Shown piece after piece: positions 33,133-43,000 of a DNA stretch of 47,429 bases. Made by a program: the position numbers and the translations under genes. Under the pieces are notes generated by a model that was given only the letters and a program-made list of their open reading frames with translations, searched no databases and was not told where the DNA came from. Source of the DNA: an uncultured Clostridia bacterium (GTDB lineage: Bacteria > Bacillota > Clostridia > Saccharofermentanales > Saccharofermentanaceae); NCBI GenBank assembly GCA_947165785.1, contig CAMVBS010000011.1:1-47429 (forward strand), given 5' to 3'. Positions within the stretch are counted from its first letter, which is position 1. Every line of letters begins with the position of its first letter.

Positions 33133-33161
33133 TTGTTGTTTTTCTCGTATGACTGTATAAT
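33133..33161 (+). promoter_or_regulatory. Sigma-A promoter of the DUF4015 gene
   Basis: TTGTTG (33133-33138) and TATAAT (33156-33161) are separated by 17 bases, about 40 bases before the ATG. It diverges from the NUDIX promoter. Confidence 0.7.
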
Positions 33162-33199
33162 TATGTAATTGATTATTCTTATTAAGGAAAAGAGCAATA

Positions 33200-34555
33200 A
33201 TGAGCGAGAACCAAAATGGCGATAACAGAGTACGAGTAAAGGACACGAAGACCGTAAGGGCTCTTCAGGGTATCGTCATCGTGCTCGCCTTTTTCGCGAT
33301 ACTTCTGGGTATCGTCGTTGCAGGCGGATTCCTGTCGAGGGTAATAAACGGAACAACGGAGCAGATGGAGCTCAGTATTACCAAACCGACCATCTTCACC
33401 ACCGTTTTCGAGCCGTCGCCGACGCCTACGCCAACACCTACGCCTTTTGTATTGAATGAGAAGCTCCCGTCAACGCCCGAGCATGACCAGATGCTCGAAG
33501 ATTACTTCGGTCCCCTTCCTGAGGTGGACAAGGTCGTTCCTTTGAAGCACAAGGAAGTTAAGGGCATCTATACCAATGCGGCACTTAACCTCGAAGCGAA
33601 CTTCGAGCTCGCAGAACATTCGGAGATCAACGCTTTCGTAATCGACCTCAAGGAAAGTTACGGCGTTCTTTTCGACAGCAAGAATGAACTTGCCAACGAC
33701 ATCGGCTATGTTTACCCACAGTACGATCTCAAGGAAGTGGTCGAACAGTGCCACGAGCATGACATATATGTTATCGGAAGGATAGTCTGCTTCAAGGATG
33801 TATCCCTCGCTACCAAATATCCTGACAGAGCGATCTGTGACAGCGCCGGAAATCCGCTGGCATTCTATAACGAAGGAAGCGAGATCTTCGCGAACCCGTA
33901 CGATACCAGAAACTGGGATTACCTGATCGACCTCGCGCAGGAAGCGCTCGACATGGGCGTTGACGAGATCCAGTTCGACTACATAAGATTCCCTACCGGC
34001 GGATCGACGACAGGTGCGGAGCCGTACTTCGGAGTCGAAGGCGAAGTTCCGAGCAAGTCGGATGCGATCAACAGATTCCTTCTTACTGCACGAAGAAGGA
34101 TCCAGGATCCTACGGGAATCCCTGTTTCAGCCGACATCTTCGGTATCGCCGTATCCTCCTCGCTCGACGGAGAGATCCTGGGTCAGGACTGGTCGATGCT
34201 CGGATTTACGTCAGTCGATTCACTTTGTCCTATGATCTACCCTTCCCACTATGCCAAGGGCACCATGATGAACGGACACATCCACGAATACCCGGATAAG
34301 GATCCGTACCAGGTAATGTTCGACGCACTATATATCGGCGGCAAATACCACAATGCCGAAGATTACTGCGTGGTAAGGCCTTACTGTCAGGCATTCACGG
34401 CGTCTTACCTGGGCGAGGGAAATTACATGAGCTACGATTACAATGCGATAAACGATCAGATCAGAGCCATCGAAGATGCGGGACTTAACGAGTTCATACT
34501 CTGGAACGTCCTGGGTGAATACCCTGACGGATCTTACGGCGGCAACGACGGCTGA
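33200..34555 (+). CDS. DUF4015 putative glycoside hydrolase-like protein, membrane anchored
   Basis: The 451-residue protein has one N-terminal membrane helix (about 23-47) and a Pro/Thr linker (SPTPTPTPTPF). A TIM-barrel-like domain follows, with KGIYTNAALNLEANFELAEH near 115, AFVIDLKESYGVLF near 145, IGRIVCFKDVSLA near 192 and VDEIQFDYIRFPTGG near 255. The last is the clearest DUF4015 signature, its Asp in the place of a barrel catalytic acid. The domain faces the cell wall. Substrate is unproven, though polysaccharide or peptidoglycan-related glycan is likely. Start support: weak AAGGA, good promoter spacing. Confidence 0.88.
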   Translation: MSENQNGDNRVRVKDTKTVRALQGIVIVLAFFAILLGIVVAGGFLSRVINGTTEQMELSITKPTIFTTVFEPSPTPTPTPTPFVLNEKLPSTPEHDQMLEDYFGPLPEVDKVVPLKHKEVKGIYTNAALNLEANFELAEHSEINAFVIDLKESYGVLFDSKNELANDIGYVYPQYDLKEVVEQCHEHDIYVIGRIVCFKDVSLATKYPDRAICDSAGNPLAFYNEGSEIFANPYDTRNWDYLIDLAQEALDMGVDEIQFDYIRFPTGGSTTGAEPYFGVEGEVPSKSDAINRFLLTARRRIQDPTGIPVSADIFGIAVSSSLDGEILGQDWSMLGFTSVDSLCPMIYPSHYAKGTMMNGHIHEYPDKDPYQVMFDALYIGGKYHNAEDYCVVRPYCQAFTASYLGEGNYMSYDYNAINDQIRAIEDAGLNEFILWNVLGEYPDGSYGGNDG

Positions 34556-34559
34556 CGTG

Positions 34560-34588
34560 TTGATATTTGTTTTCGATAAGAATAGAAT
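34560..34588 (+). promoter_or_regulatory. Sigma-A promoter of serS
   Basis: TTGATA (34560-34565) and TAGAAT (34583-34588) with a 17-base spacer. The start codon is only 30 bases beyond the -10, so there is no room for a T-box leader. Confidence 0.7.
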
Positions 34589-34618
34589 ATACAAGATAAA
34601 TTTTTGGAGGGATCTTCT

Positions 34619-35905
34619 ATGTTGGATATCAAATTTCTCCGTGCAAACCCGGAGATCGTAAAGACCAATATCAAGAACAAGTTTCAGGATGACAAGCTTC
34701 CTTTGGTTGACGAAGTCATCGCTTTAGATAAGGAATACCGTGAGAGCAAGACTCGTGCGGAGTATTTGAGGAGCCAGAGAAACTCTATAAGCAAGCAGAT
34801 CGGATTCTTCATGGCTAAGGGCCAGAAGGAAGACGCCGAGAAAGCTAAGGCTGAAGTAGCTTCCATGGCAAGCGAGCTCGAGCAGCTTTCCGCCAAGGAG
34901 ACGGAACTCGAGGAGAAGATCAGAAAGATCATGCTCGTTATCCCTAACATCATCGACCCGTCAGTTCCGATCGGTAAGGATGACAGTGAGAACGTTGAGA
35001 TCGAGAAGTTCGGCGAGCCTGTCGTTCCTTCCTTTGAGATCCCATATCACGTAGATATCATGGAAAAGCTCAACGGTATCGACCTTGATGCTGCAAGAAG
35101 AACATCCGGTAACGGTTTCTACTACTTGAAGGGCGACATCGCACGTCTTCATTCCGCTATCCTTTCTTATGCAAGGGATTTCATGATCGACCGCGGATTT
35201 ACTTACTACATCCCGCCTTTCATGATCCGTTCCGCTGTTGTTAACGGCGTTATGAGCTTTGCTGAGATGGAGAACATGATGTACAAGATCGAGGGCGAGG
35301 ACCTCTACCTTATCGGTACTTCCGAGCACTCCATGATCGGTAAGTTCATCGATACCACACTCGAGGAATCCGAGCTTCCTCAGACACTTACGAGCTACTC
35401 CCCTTGCTTCCGTAAGGAAGTCGGTGCTCACGGCATCGAGGAGCGTGGTGTATATCGTATCCACCAGTTCGAGAAGCAGGAGATGATCGTCGTCTGCAAG
35501 CCTGAAGACAGCATGGACTGGTACAACAAGCTCTGGCAGAATTCCGTAGACTTCTTCAGAAGCCTCGATATCCCGGTAAGAACACTCGAGTGCTGCTCCG
35601 GTGACCTTGCTGACCTTAAGGTCAAGTCCTGCGATGTTGAGGCATGGTCCCCACGTCAGAAGAAGTACTTCGAGGTCGGTTCCTGTTCCAACCTCGGTGA
35701 CGCTCAGGCTCGCCGTCTCGGCATCCGCGTTAAGAACAAGGAAAAGGGCAACTACTTTGCTCATACTCTCAATAACACTGTTGTTGCTCCGCCTAGAATG
35801 CTCATCGCTTTCCTCGAGAACAACCTGAACGAGGACGGTTCCATCAGGATCCCTGAGGCACTTCGCATGTACATGGGCGGCAAGTCCGTTATCGAAGTTA
35901 AGTAA
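34619..35905 (+). CDS. serS: Seryl-tRNA synthetase
   Basis: The 428-residue protein charges tRNA-Ser. The N-terminal tRNA-binding coiled coil spans about residues 27-105. The class II catalytic domain has TSEHSMIGKF near 240, motif 2 CFRKEVGAHGIEERGVYRIH near 268-287 followed by QFEKQEM, and motif 3 PPRMLIAFLENN near 393. In motif 2, AHGIEERGVYR differs from the usual bacterial YGRDTRGLIR form, and the region LECCSGDLADLKVKSCDVEA is likewise unusual. The ATG at 34619 lies eight bases from GGAGG. It is monocistronic with promoter and terminator. Confidence 0.96.
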   Translation: MLDIKFLRANPEIVKTNIKNKFQDDKLPLVDEVIALDKEYRESKTRAEYLRSQRNSISKQIGFFMAKGQKEDAEKAKAEVASMASELEQLSAKETELEEKIRKIMLVIPNIIDPSVPIGKDDSENVEIEKFGEPVVPSFEIPYHVDIMEKLNGIDLDAARRTSGNGFYYLKGDIARLHSAILSYARDFMIDRGFTYYIPPFMIRSAVVNGVMSFAEMENMMYKIEGEDLYLIGTSEHSMIGKFIDTTLEESELPQTLTSYSPCFRKEVGAHGIEERGVYRIHQFEKQEMIVVCKPEDSMDWYNKLWQNSVDFFRSLDIPVRTLECCSGDLADLKVKSCDVEAWSPRQKKYFEVGSCSNLGDAQARRLGIRVKNKEKGNYFAHTLNNTVVAPPRMLIAFLENNLNEDGSIRIPEALRMYMGGKSVIEVK

Positions 35906-35924
35906 TATCTCCTTAAACTACAAC

Positions 35925-35958
35925 GGGGGTTCACTTCAAAACGAAGCGGGCCCCTTTT
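35925..35958 (+). terminator. Terminator of serS
   Basis: GGGG pairs with CCCC and, after a short imperfect stretch, CTTC pairs with GAAG around an AAAAC loop; TTTTAAT follows. It lies about 20 bases after the stop. Confidence 0.75.
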
Positions 35959-35990
35959 AATATGTCTTCATCCCCTGCTTATCCGGGCAC

Positions 35991-36020
35991 AAAAAAACCG
36001 CCGATCCAAAGATCAGCGGT
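35991..36020 (-). terminator. Terminator of rpmB
   Basis: On the minus strand ACCGCTGATC and GATCGGCGGT form a ten-pair stem with a TTTG loop, followed by seven T. Confidence 0.88.
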
Positions 36021-36041
36021 CGATTAATCAGTTTAACTTCA

Positions 36042-36239
36042 TTATGCTCTCTTTACGAGACCGGAACGAAGGCAGCGTGTGCAAACTTTCATTGTCTTAG
36101 GGGTGCCATCTACAACCACCTTTACGCTGTGAACGTTAGGCTGCTGTTGTGTCAATGCACGACGTGAAATCTGCGAACGCGTAATTCTGATCTTTCTGCC
36201 AAAAAATGTATCCTTCTGACAAACTTCACACTTAGCCAT
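36042..36239 (-). CDS. rpmB: Large-subunit ribosomal protein bL28
   Basis: The 65-residue protein is the short, zinc-ribbon form of L28. CEVCQKDTFFGRKI at residues 4-17 and CTRCLRSGLVKR near 53 supply four cysteines, and SRRALTQQQPNVH near 25 is the conserved rRNA-binding stretch. The length is normal. AGGAGGTG precedes the ATG. It has its own promoter and terminator. Confidence 0.95.
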   Translation of the reverse strand: MAKCEVCQKDTFFGRKIRITRSQISRRALTQQQPNVHSVKVVVDGTPKTMKVCTRCLRSGLVKRA

Positions 36240-36274
36240 GGAAACACCTCCTAGTTATTTTTTCACGCTAAAAG

Positions 36275-36303
36275 ATAATATCATATGAACTGATTTAACG
36301 CAA
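36275..36303 (-). promoter_or_regulatory. Sigma-A promoter of rpmB
   Basis: TTGCGT (36303-36298) and TATTAT (36280-36275) are 17 bases apart on the minus strand, and a TG one base upstream of the -10 adds an extended element. Confidence 0.7.
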
Positions 36304-36315
36304 CACCTTTTTATC

Positions 36316-37512
36316 CTACTCGTCAAAAATCCTTCTGACGCTTACTATCCTTGCCGCGATATCGTCCGTTGCCTTAAAGGAACGAAGCCTGATCGTAGTC
36401 TTTGCCTTGGACATCATAAGAAGTACTCCCGTGTCAGTACAGACTGCCATCTCGGATATCTCGTCGCTCTCGGAGTAAGGACTTCTTAAGAACACCAGGT
36501 CACCCGGCTCGATCGAATCCAGCAAAAGATCGCCTGTTACAACGTCGTATTCGAGTTCGACTTCCGTACCCATCGAAGCCTGTTCCTGCATGGAGCGTGG
36601 CATATTAACGCCGTTTACGCCTGCACATACGTATACAAGACCATTAACCGACATTCCCTTAAGGGTAACACCGTTCTCGATATAAGTTGCATTGCTCTCA
36701 CTTAAGACGGAACTTACAAAGTAACGGCAGGATACCTTTCTCGTCGTATCGCGGGTACCGAGCTCGATTACACCTGATGAACCGATCCAGCCCACGTCAC
36801 CGTTCGGAAGAGCCACCTGATAAACACCGTCACGCTTGATGTCCGCATAAAGGACTGTATTCATCATGACCTTGGTTATGAGCGTACCGTTACTTGCGTG
36901 AGTCATTACATTCTTGCTCGTATCAGAGACGATGAGCTTATATTCATGAAGGTCCGGTTCGACGGAATCGAGCTTATCCGTGAGCCTGAAGCTCTTGATA
37001 TAGCCTTCGATGCCGTCCGTCGTCCTTACCTTGACATATCCGTTGTTCTCCTCGCCGTTAAGGAGGACCACAGGCTCGTTATAGAGCACCTGTGTTATGC
37101 GGGACGATGCAGGGTCAGGCTCGCTCATGATGTCAGCACAGTAGTAGTTTACGACCCTGTAGGATTCATCGTAGTTGAGTGTTACCTTTTTTTCGACAAA
37201 GAGCTCGATATTGGTTCCCTTGAAGAATCCCGGCAAGATGGCAGGCAGGATATAGAAAACGCTCAGGACGATCAGCACTACGACTGTGATCGCAATGCCG
37301 AACCTTAAGAACCTCTTACGTCTTTTTCGATTAAGAGTGGCCTCCTGCCTTGCAAGACCCCAGGTATCCTGCATGTTCTCGGCCTGACCGTAATCACCCT
37401 CCATCTCGGTGCTCTCACCCGGAAGATCCACGTGGCCCTCAAAATGCCTTACCTTGGACTTTTTCTTCTTGCTCTCGAAAAGGCCCTTATCGTCAAAATC
37501 CTGTATCTTCAA
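36316..37512 (-). CDS. Membrane-anchored SH3b/NlpC-P60-like protein lacking the catalytic Cys and His
   Basis: The 398-residue protein has a charged cytoplasmic start, a membrane helix at about 71-93, two SH3-like repeats at about 118-176 and 193-250 and a C-terminal domain built like NlpC/P60. That domain contains GMSVNGLVYVCAGVNGVNMP near 286 and SIEPGDLVFLRSPY near 333. In active peptidases the first segment reads DCSGL; here it is SVNGL, with Val289 in place of the nucleophile. The usual HVGIY becomes EMAVC at 354-358. It is therefore likely a wall-binding rather than cutting protein. Its start overlaps the acpS stop by four bases. Confidence 0.72.
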   Translation of the reverse strand: MKIQDFDDKGLFESKKKKSKVRHFEGHVDLPGESTEMEGDYGQAENMQDTWGLARQEATLNRKRRKRFLRFGIAITVVVLIVLSVFYILPAILPGFFKGTNIELFVEKKVTLNYDESYRVVNYYCADIMSEPDPASSRITQVLYNEPVVLLNGEENNGYVKVRTTDGIEGYIKSFRLTDKLDSVEPDLHEYKLIVSDTSKNVMTHASNGTLITKVMMNTVLYADIKRDGVYQVALPNGDVGWIGSSGVIELGTRDTTRKVSCRYFVSSVLSESNATYIENGVTLKGMSVNGLVYVCAGVNGVNMPRSMQEQASMGTEVELEYDVVTGDLLLDSIEPGDLVFLRSPYSESDEISEMAVCTDTGVLLMMSKAKTTIRLRSFKATDDIAARIVSVRRIFDE

Positions 37513-37931
37513 ACCTTCTTGTCCTCACCTTCAGTAAGGATTGTGCAATAAGCAATTGCATATTCGCCGTCATGAGACATGCTGATGGCGATTGATGAGC
37601 CTTTTAAGGACTCGAATCTTTTCAAAGCCTCACCGTACAAAACGACGCTCGGAGCCCCGAGCCCGTCATTTACAGTCTCGATATCGGTAAAACCGATGCC
37701 CATCGTCATTATACCCGTCCCCAGTGCCTTGGATACCGCCTCCTTGACCGCAAACCTTGCCGCGAACCTCTCGGCTCTCTTATCGCTGTTGCTCGGAGTC
37801 ATGCAGTATTCGATCTCCTTTGGGGTATAGCACTTCGTCACGAATGCAGGAAGGCTCTTGTCCTCCCTTTCCGCGATATTGGATGCTACCCTTTTTACAA
37901 GGACGATGTCGGTTCCGCACAAGATCTTCAT
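37509..37931 (-). CDS. acpS: Holo-[acyl-carrier-protein] synthase
   Basis: The 140-residue protein transfers phosphopantetheine from coenzyme A to acyl carrier protein. Landmarks are GTDIVLVKRV at residues 6-15 (metal-binding Asp8), the RFAARFAVKEAVSKALGTG signature near 55-73 (metal-binding Glu63) and ISMSHDGEYAIAYC near 117-130. Length is standard. It lies one base downstream of the helicase loader stop and overlaps the SH3b gene by four bases, so it is embedded in a replication/envelope operon. Confidence 0.95.
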   Translation of the reverse strand: MKILCGTDIVLVKRVASNIAEREDKSLPAFVTKCYTPKEIEYCMTPSNSDKRAERFAARFAVKEAVSKALGTGIMTMGIGFTDIETVNDGLGAPSVVLYGEALKRFESLKGSSIAISMSHDGEYAIAYCTILTEGEDKKV

Positions 37932-37932
37932 A

Positions 37933-38811
37933 TCAGATGCACTCCATATGACTTAACTTTGCCGCAACCCTCTCCTCGCTGCCGCTTACGGCTTCTGAAG
38001 GAGATTCGCCCATTACGAGCATGGTAAACTTCTCGTTAATGCTCCTGAACTCCAGGATCCTGTTCAAAGCTGCCGCGATCTTGAAAGACTTGGTGCTCGA
38101 ACTTATAAAATCATCGATTATCAGGAAGTCAGCGTATCTTACGTCTTCGAGCTCAGACTCACTCATGTCATAGAGATCTTCGAGCTTGACATAGACTGCA
38201 TTCAAGCCGCAGCCGATAAGTATCTTCGTAACGCAGACAGAAAGGAAAGTCTTTCCGGTCTGTGCGCCGTCGGAATAGATGAGCGAAGACTGAGGTTCAC
38301 CCTTAAAGATCCCCGCCATAACAGAGTCGAGTTTCTTTCTTGCCTCTGCTCTCTTGTTCTTCGGGTTCTTTATTGCCTTGGGATCCATGAGTGACGGCTT
38401 GATATTCTTGAAATCACCGAGGCCCGCTGCCTTGAAGGCATCTTCGAGCTCGTCCTTCATGCAGGAACATACAGTCCTGATGTTGCCCTTCTTTACATAG
38501 CCCGTATCATTACATTTCTCGCAGATCACCCACTCCTGATCAAATTCAGGTGCGATGCAGTTATTCTTAAGGAACTTCGCACGCTTTGCCTTAAGTTCGT
38601 TCTCATCCTTGCTCTCGAGGTCAGGTGAAGAAGACTCATTCTCAAGAAGCTTCATGATCTTCTCTTTTCTTATCTCGAGGATCTTCTCATCGATTTCCTG
38701 AAGTTCAGGATATTTCTCGTAAGTCTTATCGATCCTGCCCTCCATATCGATCTGCTTTTGAACCTGTCTGGAGTTTAAAGTCTCGTTAATGAATGAATCA
38801 ATCGTCCTCAT
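37933..38811 (-). CDS. DnaI/DnaC-like helicase loader ATPase
   Basis: The 292-residue protein starts at the ATG at 38811 (GGAGGC upstream), which overlaps the DnaD-like gene by 14 bases; the longer frame was rejected. The N-terminal half is helical. A zinc-binding cluster ICEKCNDTGYV... CSCM (Cys97, 100, 115, 117) precedes the AAA+ core. Walker A reads SDGAQTGKT, with Asp in place of the first Gly of GxxxxGKT. Walker B is FLIIDDF near 237. The pairing with a DnaD-domain gene supports a role in loading the replicative helicase. Confidence 0.85.
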   Translation of the reverse strand: MRTIDSFINETLNSRQVQKQIDMEGRIDKTYEKYPELQEIDEKILEIRKEKIMKLLENESSSPDLESKDENELKAKRAKFLKNNCIAPEFDQEWVICEKCNDTGYVKKGNIRTVCSCMKDELEDAFKAAGLGDFKNIKPSLMDPKAIKNPKNKRAEARKKLDSVMAGIFKGEPQSSLIYSDGAQTGKTFLSVCVTKILIGCGLNAVYVKLEDLYDMSESELEDVRYADFLIIDDFISSSTKSFKIAAALNRILEFRSINEKFTMLVMGESPSEAVSGSEERVAAKLSHMECI

Positions 38812-39835
38812 CGTCGCCTCCGAATATATCGAAAATATCAGCACTCTCGCCGGACTGCTTCTTCTCCGAAGTCTCAGCCTGTGCCTTCTTTCCCTCGTAG
38901 GTTATACCCGCCTCGGCTCCGGCCTTGCTTCCGTAGCTTCTCGCGTTCTTCCTGCCGCTATACTTCTTCTGATTCTCTTTATGTATCTCGTTCTCGTATT
39001 TGTTCGCTTCATCAACAGTCTTGATGCCTGCGAGCATCCAGTTCGTCAGTGTCTCGTCAACATTCTTGGACGTAATGCCCCTATACTCGTTAGCCCTATA
39101 TGCATACTCGATAAGATCAGGCGAGAATGAAAGTTCCACCCACTTGGAGATCCTCTCGAGATCATATTCGTTAAGACGCTTCCTGGTGATCCTTCCCACC
39201 ATATCCTTTACAATCTCGAAATCCTTTTCAGCCTTCAACACCTCTTCAAGCTTATCGGCACTTCTTATGCCCTTCTTGTCCCACTCGCGGGCAAGGTTCT
39301 CCACAGCCTTGTAGTTGTACTGGAACTTCTGCTGCTTAGCCTCCTCGAAAAGCCTGTAGATCACGATCGTCTCAAATTTATACTCGAAAAGACACCTGTC
39401 AACGATCCTGTAAAAGACATAACCCATCTTGCCTGCATAGACAGACTTGTTGATGCCTGAACAAAGATCATCTCTCTCCTTCTTAAGCGGCGAAAGCTCA
39501 AGATCGGACAGTTCCGCGCCGCCTTTGGCGATCACCGTAGCGCAGTAGCTGTTGACTTCTTCTTTCTTGATATCGACAAACTGATATTTGTCAGTCCTGT
39601 TCTTACATATAAGACCTGACGCCACGAGTTCCGCGAGCGCCTCATTGGTTTCCTGTTTGGAGAAGAGGGACTTATCCTCGATATCCCTGATCGAGTACTT
39701 GCCTGAACCGTCCATCTTAAGGAGAAGGTATAAACAGATCGCCTCCTTGGAAAGGCCTGCCATGTACTGACAGATAAAAAGGTCCTCTATCGCAGTATCT
39801 GACAAAAGAAGCTTATTTATATCTTCGCTACTCAT
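38798..39835 (-). CDS. DnaD-domain primosome protein (DnaB/DnaD-like)
   Basis: The 345-residue protein has an N-terminal winged-helix-like region (about 30-95, with KYSIRDIEDKSLFSKQETNE). Two helical DnaD-type domains follow, and the second, near 255-275, carries YRGITSKNVDETLTNWMLAG, which resembles the YxxxxIxxxxYxxxIL-type end of DnaB_2 domains. The tail is charged and ends in DIFGGDDEDD. Gene pairing with the DnaI-like loader is the usual Bacillota arrangement. It is first in the operon, behind an extended -10 promoter. Confidence 0.85.
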   Translation of the reverse strand: MSSEDINKLLLSDTAIEDLFICQYMAGLSKEAICLYLLLKMDGSGKYSIRDIEDKSLFSKQETNEALAELVASGLICKNRTDKYQFVDIKKEEVNSYCATVIAKGGAELSDLELSPLKKERDDLCSGINKSVYAGKMGYVFYRIVDRCLFEYKFETIVIYRLFEEAKQQKFQYNYKAVENLAREWDKKGIRSADKLEEVLKAEKDFEIVKDMVGRITRKRLNEYDLERISKWVELSFSPDLIEYAYRANEYRGITSKNVDETLTNWMLAGIKTVDEANKYENEIHKENQKKYSGRKNARSYGSKAGAEAGITYEGKKAQAETSEKKQSGESADIFDIFGGDDEDD

Positions 39836-39873
39836 TTATCTACCATCCTCAAAGTATTGATCCAAGTCTTTGC

Positions 39874-39882
39874 ATTATATCA
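39874..39882 (-). promoter_or_regulatory. Extended -10 promoter of the dnaD-like operon
   Basis: TGATATAAT on the minus strand, in CGTGATATAATGC, lies about 40 bases before the start. The -35 region is weak. Confidence 0.55.
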
Positions 39883-39946
39883 CGGATAGACTTTTTCGAG
39901 AAATGCAATCCGGGTGCAAAAGATCAAATGTACCTCTTTTGAAACC

Positions 39947-39983
39947 ATAAAAAGAAGAGCGCTCCGCAAGCGGAACGCCCTTC
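39947..39983 (-). terminator. Terminator of nifJ
   Basis: GAAGGGCGTTCCGC and GCGGAGCGCTCTTC on the minus strand can form fourteen pairs (inner ones open for the loop), followed by TTTTTATGG. Confidence 0.9.
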
Positions 39984-40009
39984 GTAAACTCTTAAGTTAT
40001 GTCAGTTGA

Positions 40010-43000
40010 TCAAAGATCAGCAGCCATCTTCTTGTAAGAAGCAAGACGTACGAGAGAATCGTTGTAGTTCTTTCTGAAGAGACCGTCAACGATGTCAGGT
40101 GTATACTTCTTGAGCAAGGAGTTGTAACGAACCTCTGCCATGAGGAATGCATTGAATGCCTCATAGCCACCCTGTGGCTCCTTGGAATCCAATGTGAATG
40201 GGTTCTTGCCCTCTGCTGTGAGAGTTGGGTTGAATCTGTAGAGGTGCCAGTATCCGCACTCAACAGCTGCCTTTTCTCTCAACTGTGCAACCTTAAGGCC
40301 ACCCTTGATACCGTGGTTGATACAAGGAGCATAGCAGATTACGAGAGAAGGTCCGTGGTATGCCTCAGCCTCTGTGAAAGCCTTGATCGTCTGAGCGGAG
40401 TTAGATCCCATAGCGCACTGTGCTACGTAAACATAACCATAGCTCATAGCCATCATACCGAGGTCCTTCTTCTTGATGTTCTTACCGCCTGCAGCGAACT
40501 GAGCAACAGCACCTGTAGGTGTGGACTTGGAAGCCTGTCCACCTGTGTTGGAGTAAACCTCTGTATCGAGAACGAGAACGTTAACATCCTCACCGGAAGC
40601 GAGAACGTGGTCAAGTCCGCCGTAACCGATATCGTAAGCCCATCCGTCACCACCGATGATCCACTGGGATCTCTTAACGAAGAAGTCCTTATAGTTGAGT
40701 GCCTTAGTAGCAAGATCCTTACCCTCACCGTTGTAAGCCTCGAGCTCAGCAGCGAGTGTATCGGAAAGCTTTCTGGAGTTCTCACCGTCTGTCATACCGT
40801 CAACCCAAGCTGTGATAGCAGCCTTGAGGGAATCAGATGTAGCAACATCAGCGAGCTCTGTTACATAACCCTTAACTCTGTTTCTGAGCTGCTTGTAACC
40901 GAGGTACATACCGAAACCGTGCTCAGCGTTATCCTCGAAGAGGGAGTTAGCCCATGCAGGACCGAAACCGTTGTGGTTTGTTGTATATGGCATAGAAGGA
41001 GCAGAACCACCCCAGATTGAAGAACAACCTGTAGCATTGGAGATCTGCATTCTGTCACCGAAGAGCTGTGTAAGGAGCTTAGCATAAGGAGTCTCACCGC
41101 AACCTGCGCAAGCGCCGGAGAATTCGAGGAGAGGCTGCTCCATCTGGCTGCCCTTAACTGTGTTCTTAGGAAGTGTGTTCTCCTTGTAGGAAAGACCTAC
41201 GCAGTAATCCCAGTTCTCAGCCTCAACCATGTTGTCCTTGAGAGGAGCCATAGTGATAGCCTGAACCTTATCAGGACATACTGTTACGCAGACGCCGCAG
41301 CTCAAGCAGTCAAGAGCGGAAACCTGCATACGGAACTTGTACTCGTTAGCCTTTGGCTTAACGTCTGCAACAGGGAATGTAGCCTTAGCAGCTTCTTCTT
41401 CGTTCAAGAGGAACGGACGGATAGCAGCGTGAGGACATACGAGTGAACACTGGTTACACTGGATACACTTTGTAGCGTCCCAAACAGGGATATCTACTGC
41501 TGTACCACGCTTCTCGTACTGAGCTGTACCCTGTGGGAATGTACCATCCTCGATACCCTTGAAAGCTGATACAGGGAGGGAATCACCCTTCTGAGCGTTC
41601 ATTACGTCAACAATGTTCTTGATGAAGTCAGGTACTTCTCTCTTAGCAGGAGCAGTATCTGCAGCTGTCTTCCAGGAATCAGGAACGTTGTACTCAACTA
41701 CTGCGTTAACACCTGCATCGATAGCAGCGTAGTTCATGTTAACGATATCGTCACCCTTCTTACCGTAGGACTTCTTAGCAGCAGCCTTCATGTACTCTAC
41801 AGCCTGATCTACAGGGATGATACCGGAAAGCTTGAAGAATGCAGACTGACAGATAGTGTTGATACGTCCGCCGAGACCGATCTCCTTAGCCTTAGCTACA
41901 GCATCGATTGTATAGAACTTGATGTTGTTGTTAGCGATGTAACGCTTCATCTCACCAGGGAGGTTAGCGTCGATCTCTTCAGCAGACCACTGTGTATTCA
42001 AGAGGAATGTACCGTTTGGCTTGAGTGAAGAGAGCATATCATACTTATAAACATAAGACTGGTTGTGGCAAGCTACGAAGTCAGCCATGTTGATAAGGTA
42101 TGTAGAACGGATAGGTGTATCACCGAAACGGAGGTCGGAGATAGTAATACCACCGGACTTCTTGGAGTCATATGAGAAGTAAGCCTGAGCGTACTTTTCT
42201 GTGTGGTCACCGATGATCTTGATGGAGTTCTTGTTAGCACCAACTGTACCGTCAGCACCGAGACCCCAGAAACGAGCAGATACTGTACCCTCGTTTGCAA
42301 CGTCGATAGCCTCAGAAGCATCGAGTGAGAGGTTAGTAACATCATCGTTGATAGCGAGTGTGAACTGTGGCTTAGGCTGAGCCTTAGCAAGTTCCTTATA
42401 TACAGCGTAGATGTGGTTAGGTGTTGTGTCCTTAGAACCGAGACCATAACGACCGCCGATGATAACAGGAGCGTCCTTCTTACCAGCGAATGCAGCGCAA
42501 ACGTCGAGGTACAAAGGCTCACCGTGAGAACCAGGTTCCTTTGTTCTGTCGAGAACAGCGATAGCCTTAGCTGTAGATGGGATAGCCTCGAGGAACTTCT
42601 CAACTGCGAATGGACGATAGAGGTGAACCTTAACAAGACCAACCTTCTCACCCTTAGCTGTCAAGTAGTCGATCGTCTCTTCGATCGTCTCGTCAACGGA
42701 ACCCATGGAGATGATTACACGATCAGCATCCGGAGCACCGTAGTAGTTGTAAAGCTTGTAGCTTGTTCCGCGGATCTCATTGATCTTATCCATGTAGTAC
42801 TGAACTGCATCAGGTACCTTAAGATAGAATGGGTTAGCAGCCTCACGAGCCTGGAAGTAGATATCAGGGTTCTGAGCTGTACCACGGAGTGTTGGGTGGT
42901 TAGGGGACAAAGCTCTCTTTCTGAACTCAGCAACTGCATCGTAATCTACGAGCTCTGCGAGGTCAGCGTAATCCATAACTTCGATCTTCTGGATCTCGTG

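Noticed and set aside
34556..34618. T-box leader for serS
   Set aside because: The promoter lies about 30 bases from the start codon, leaving no space for a T-box, and no T-box sequence was seen.
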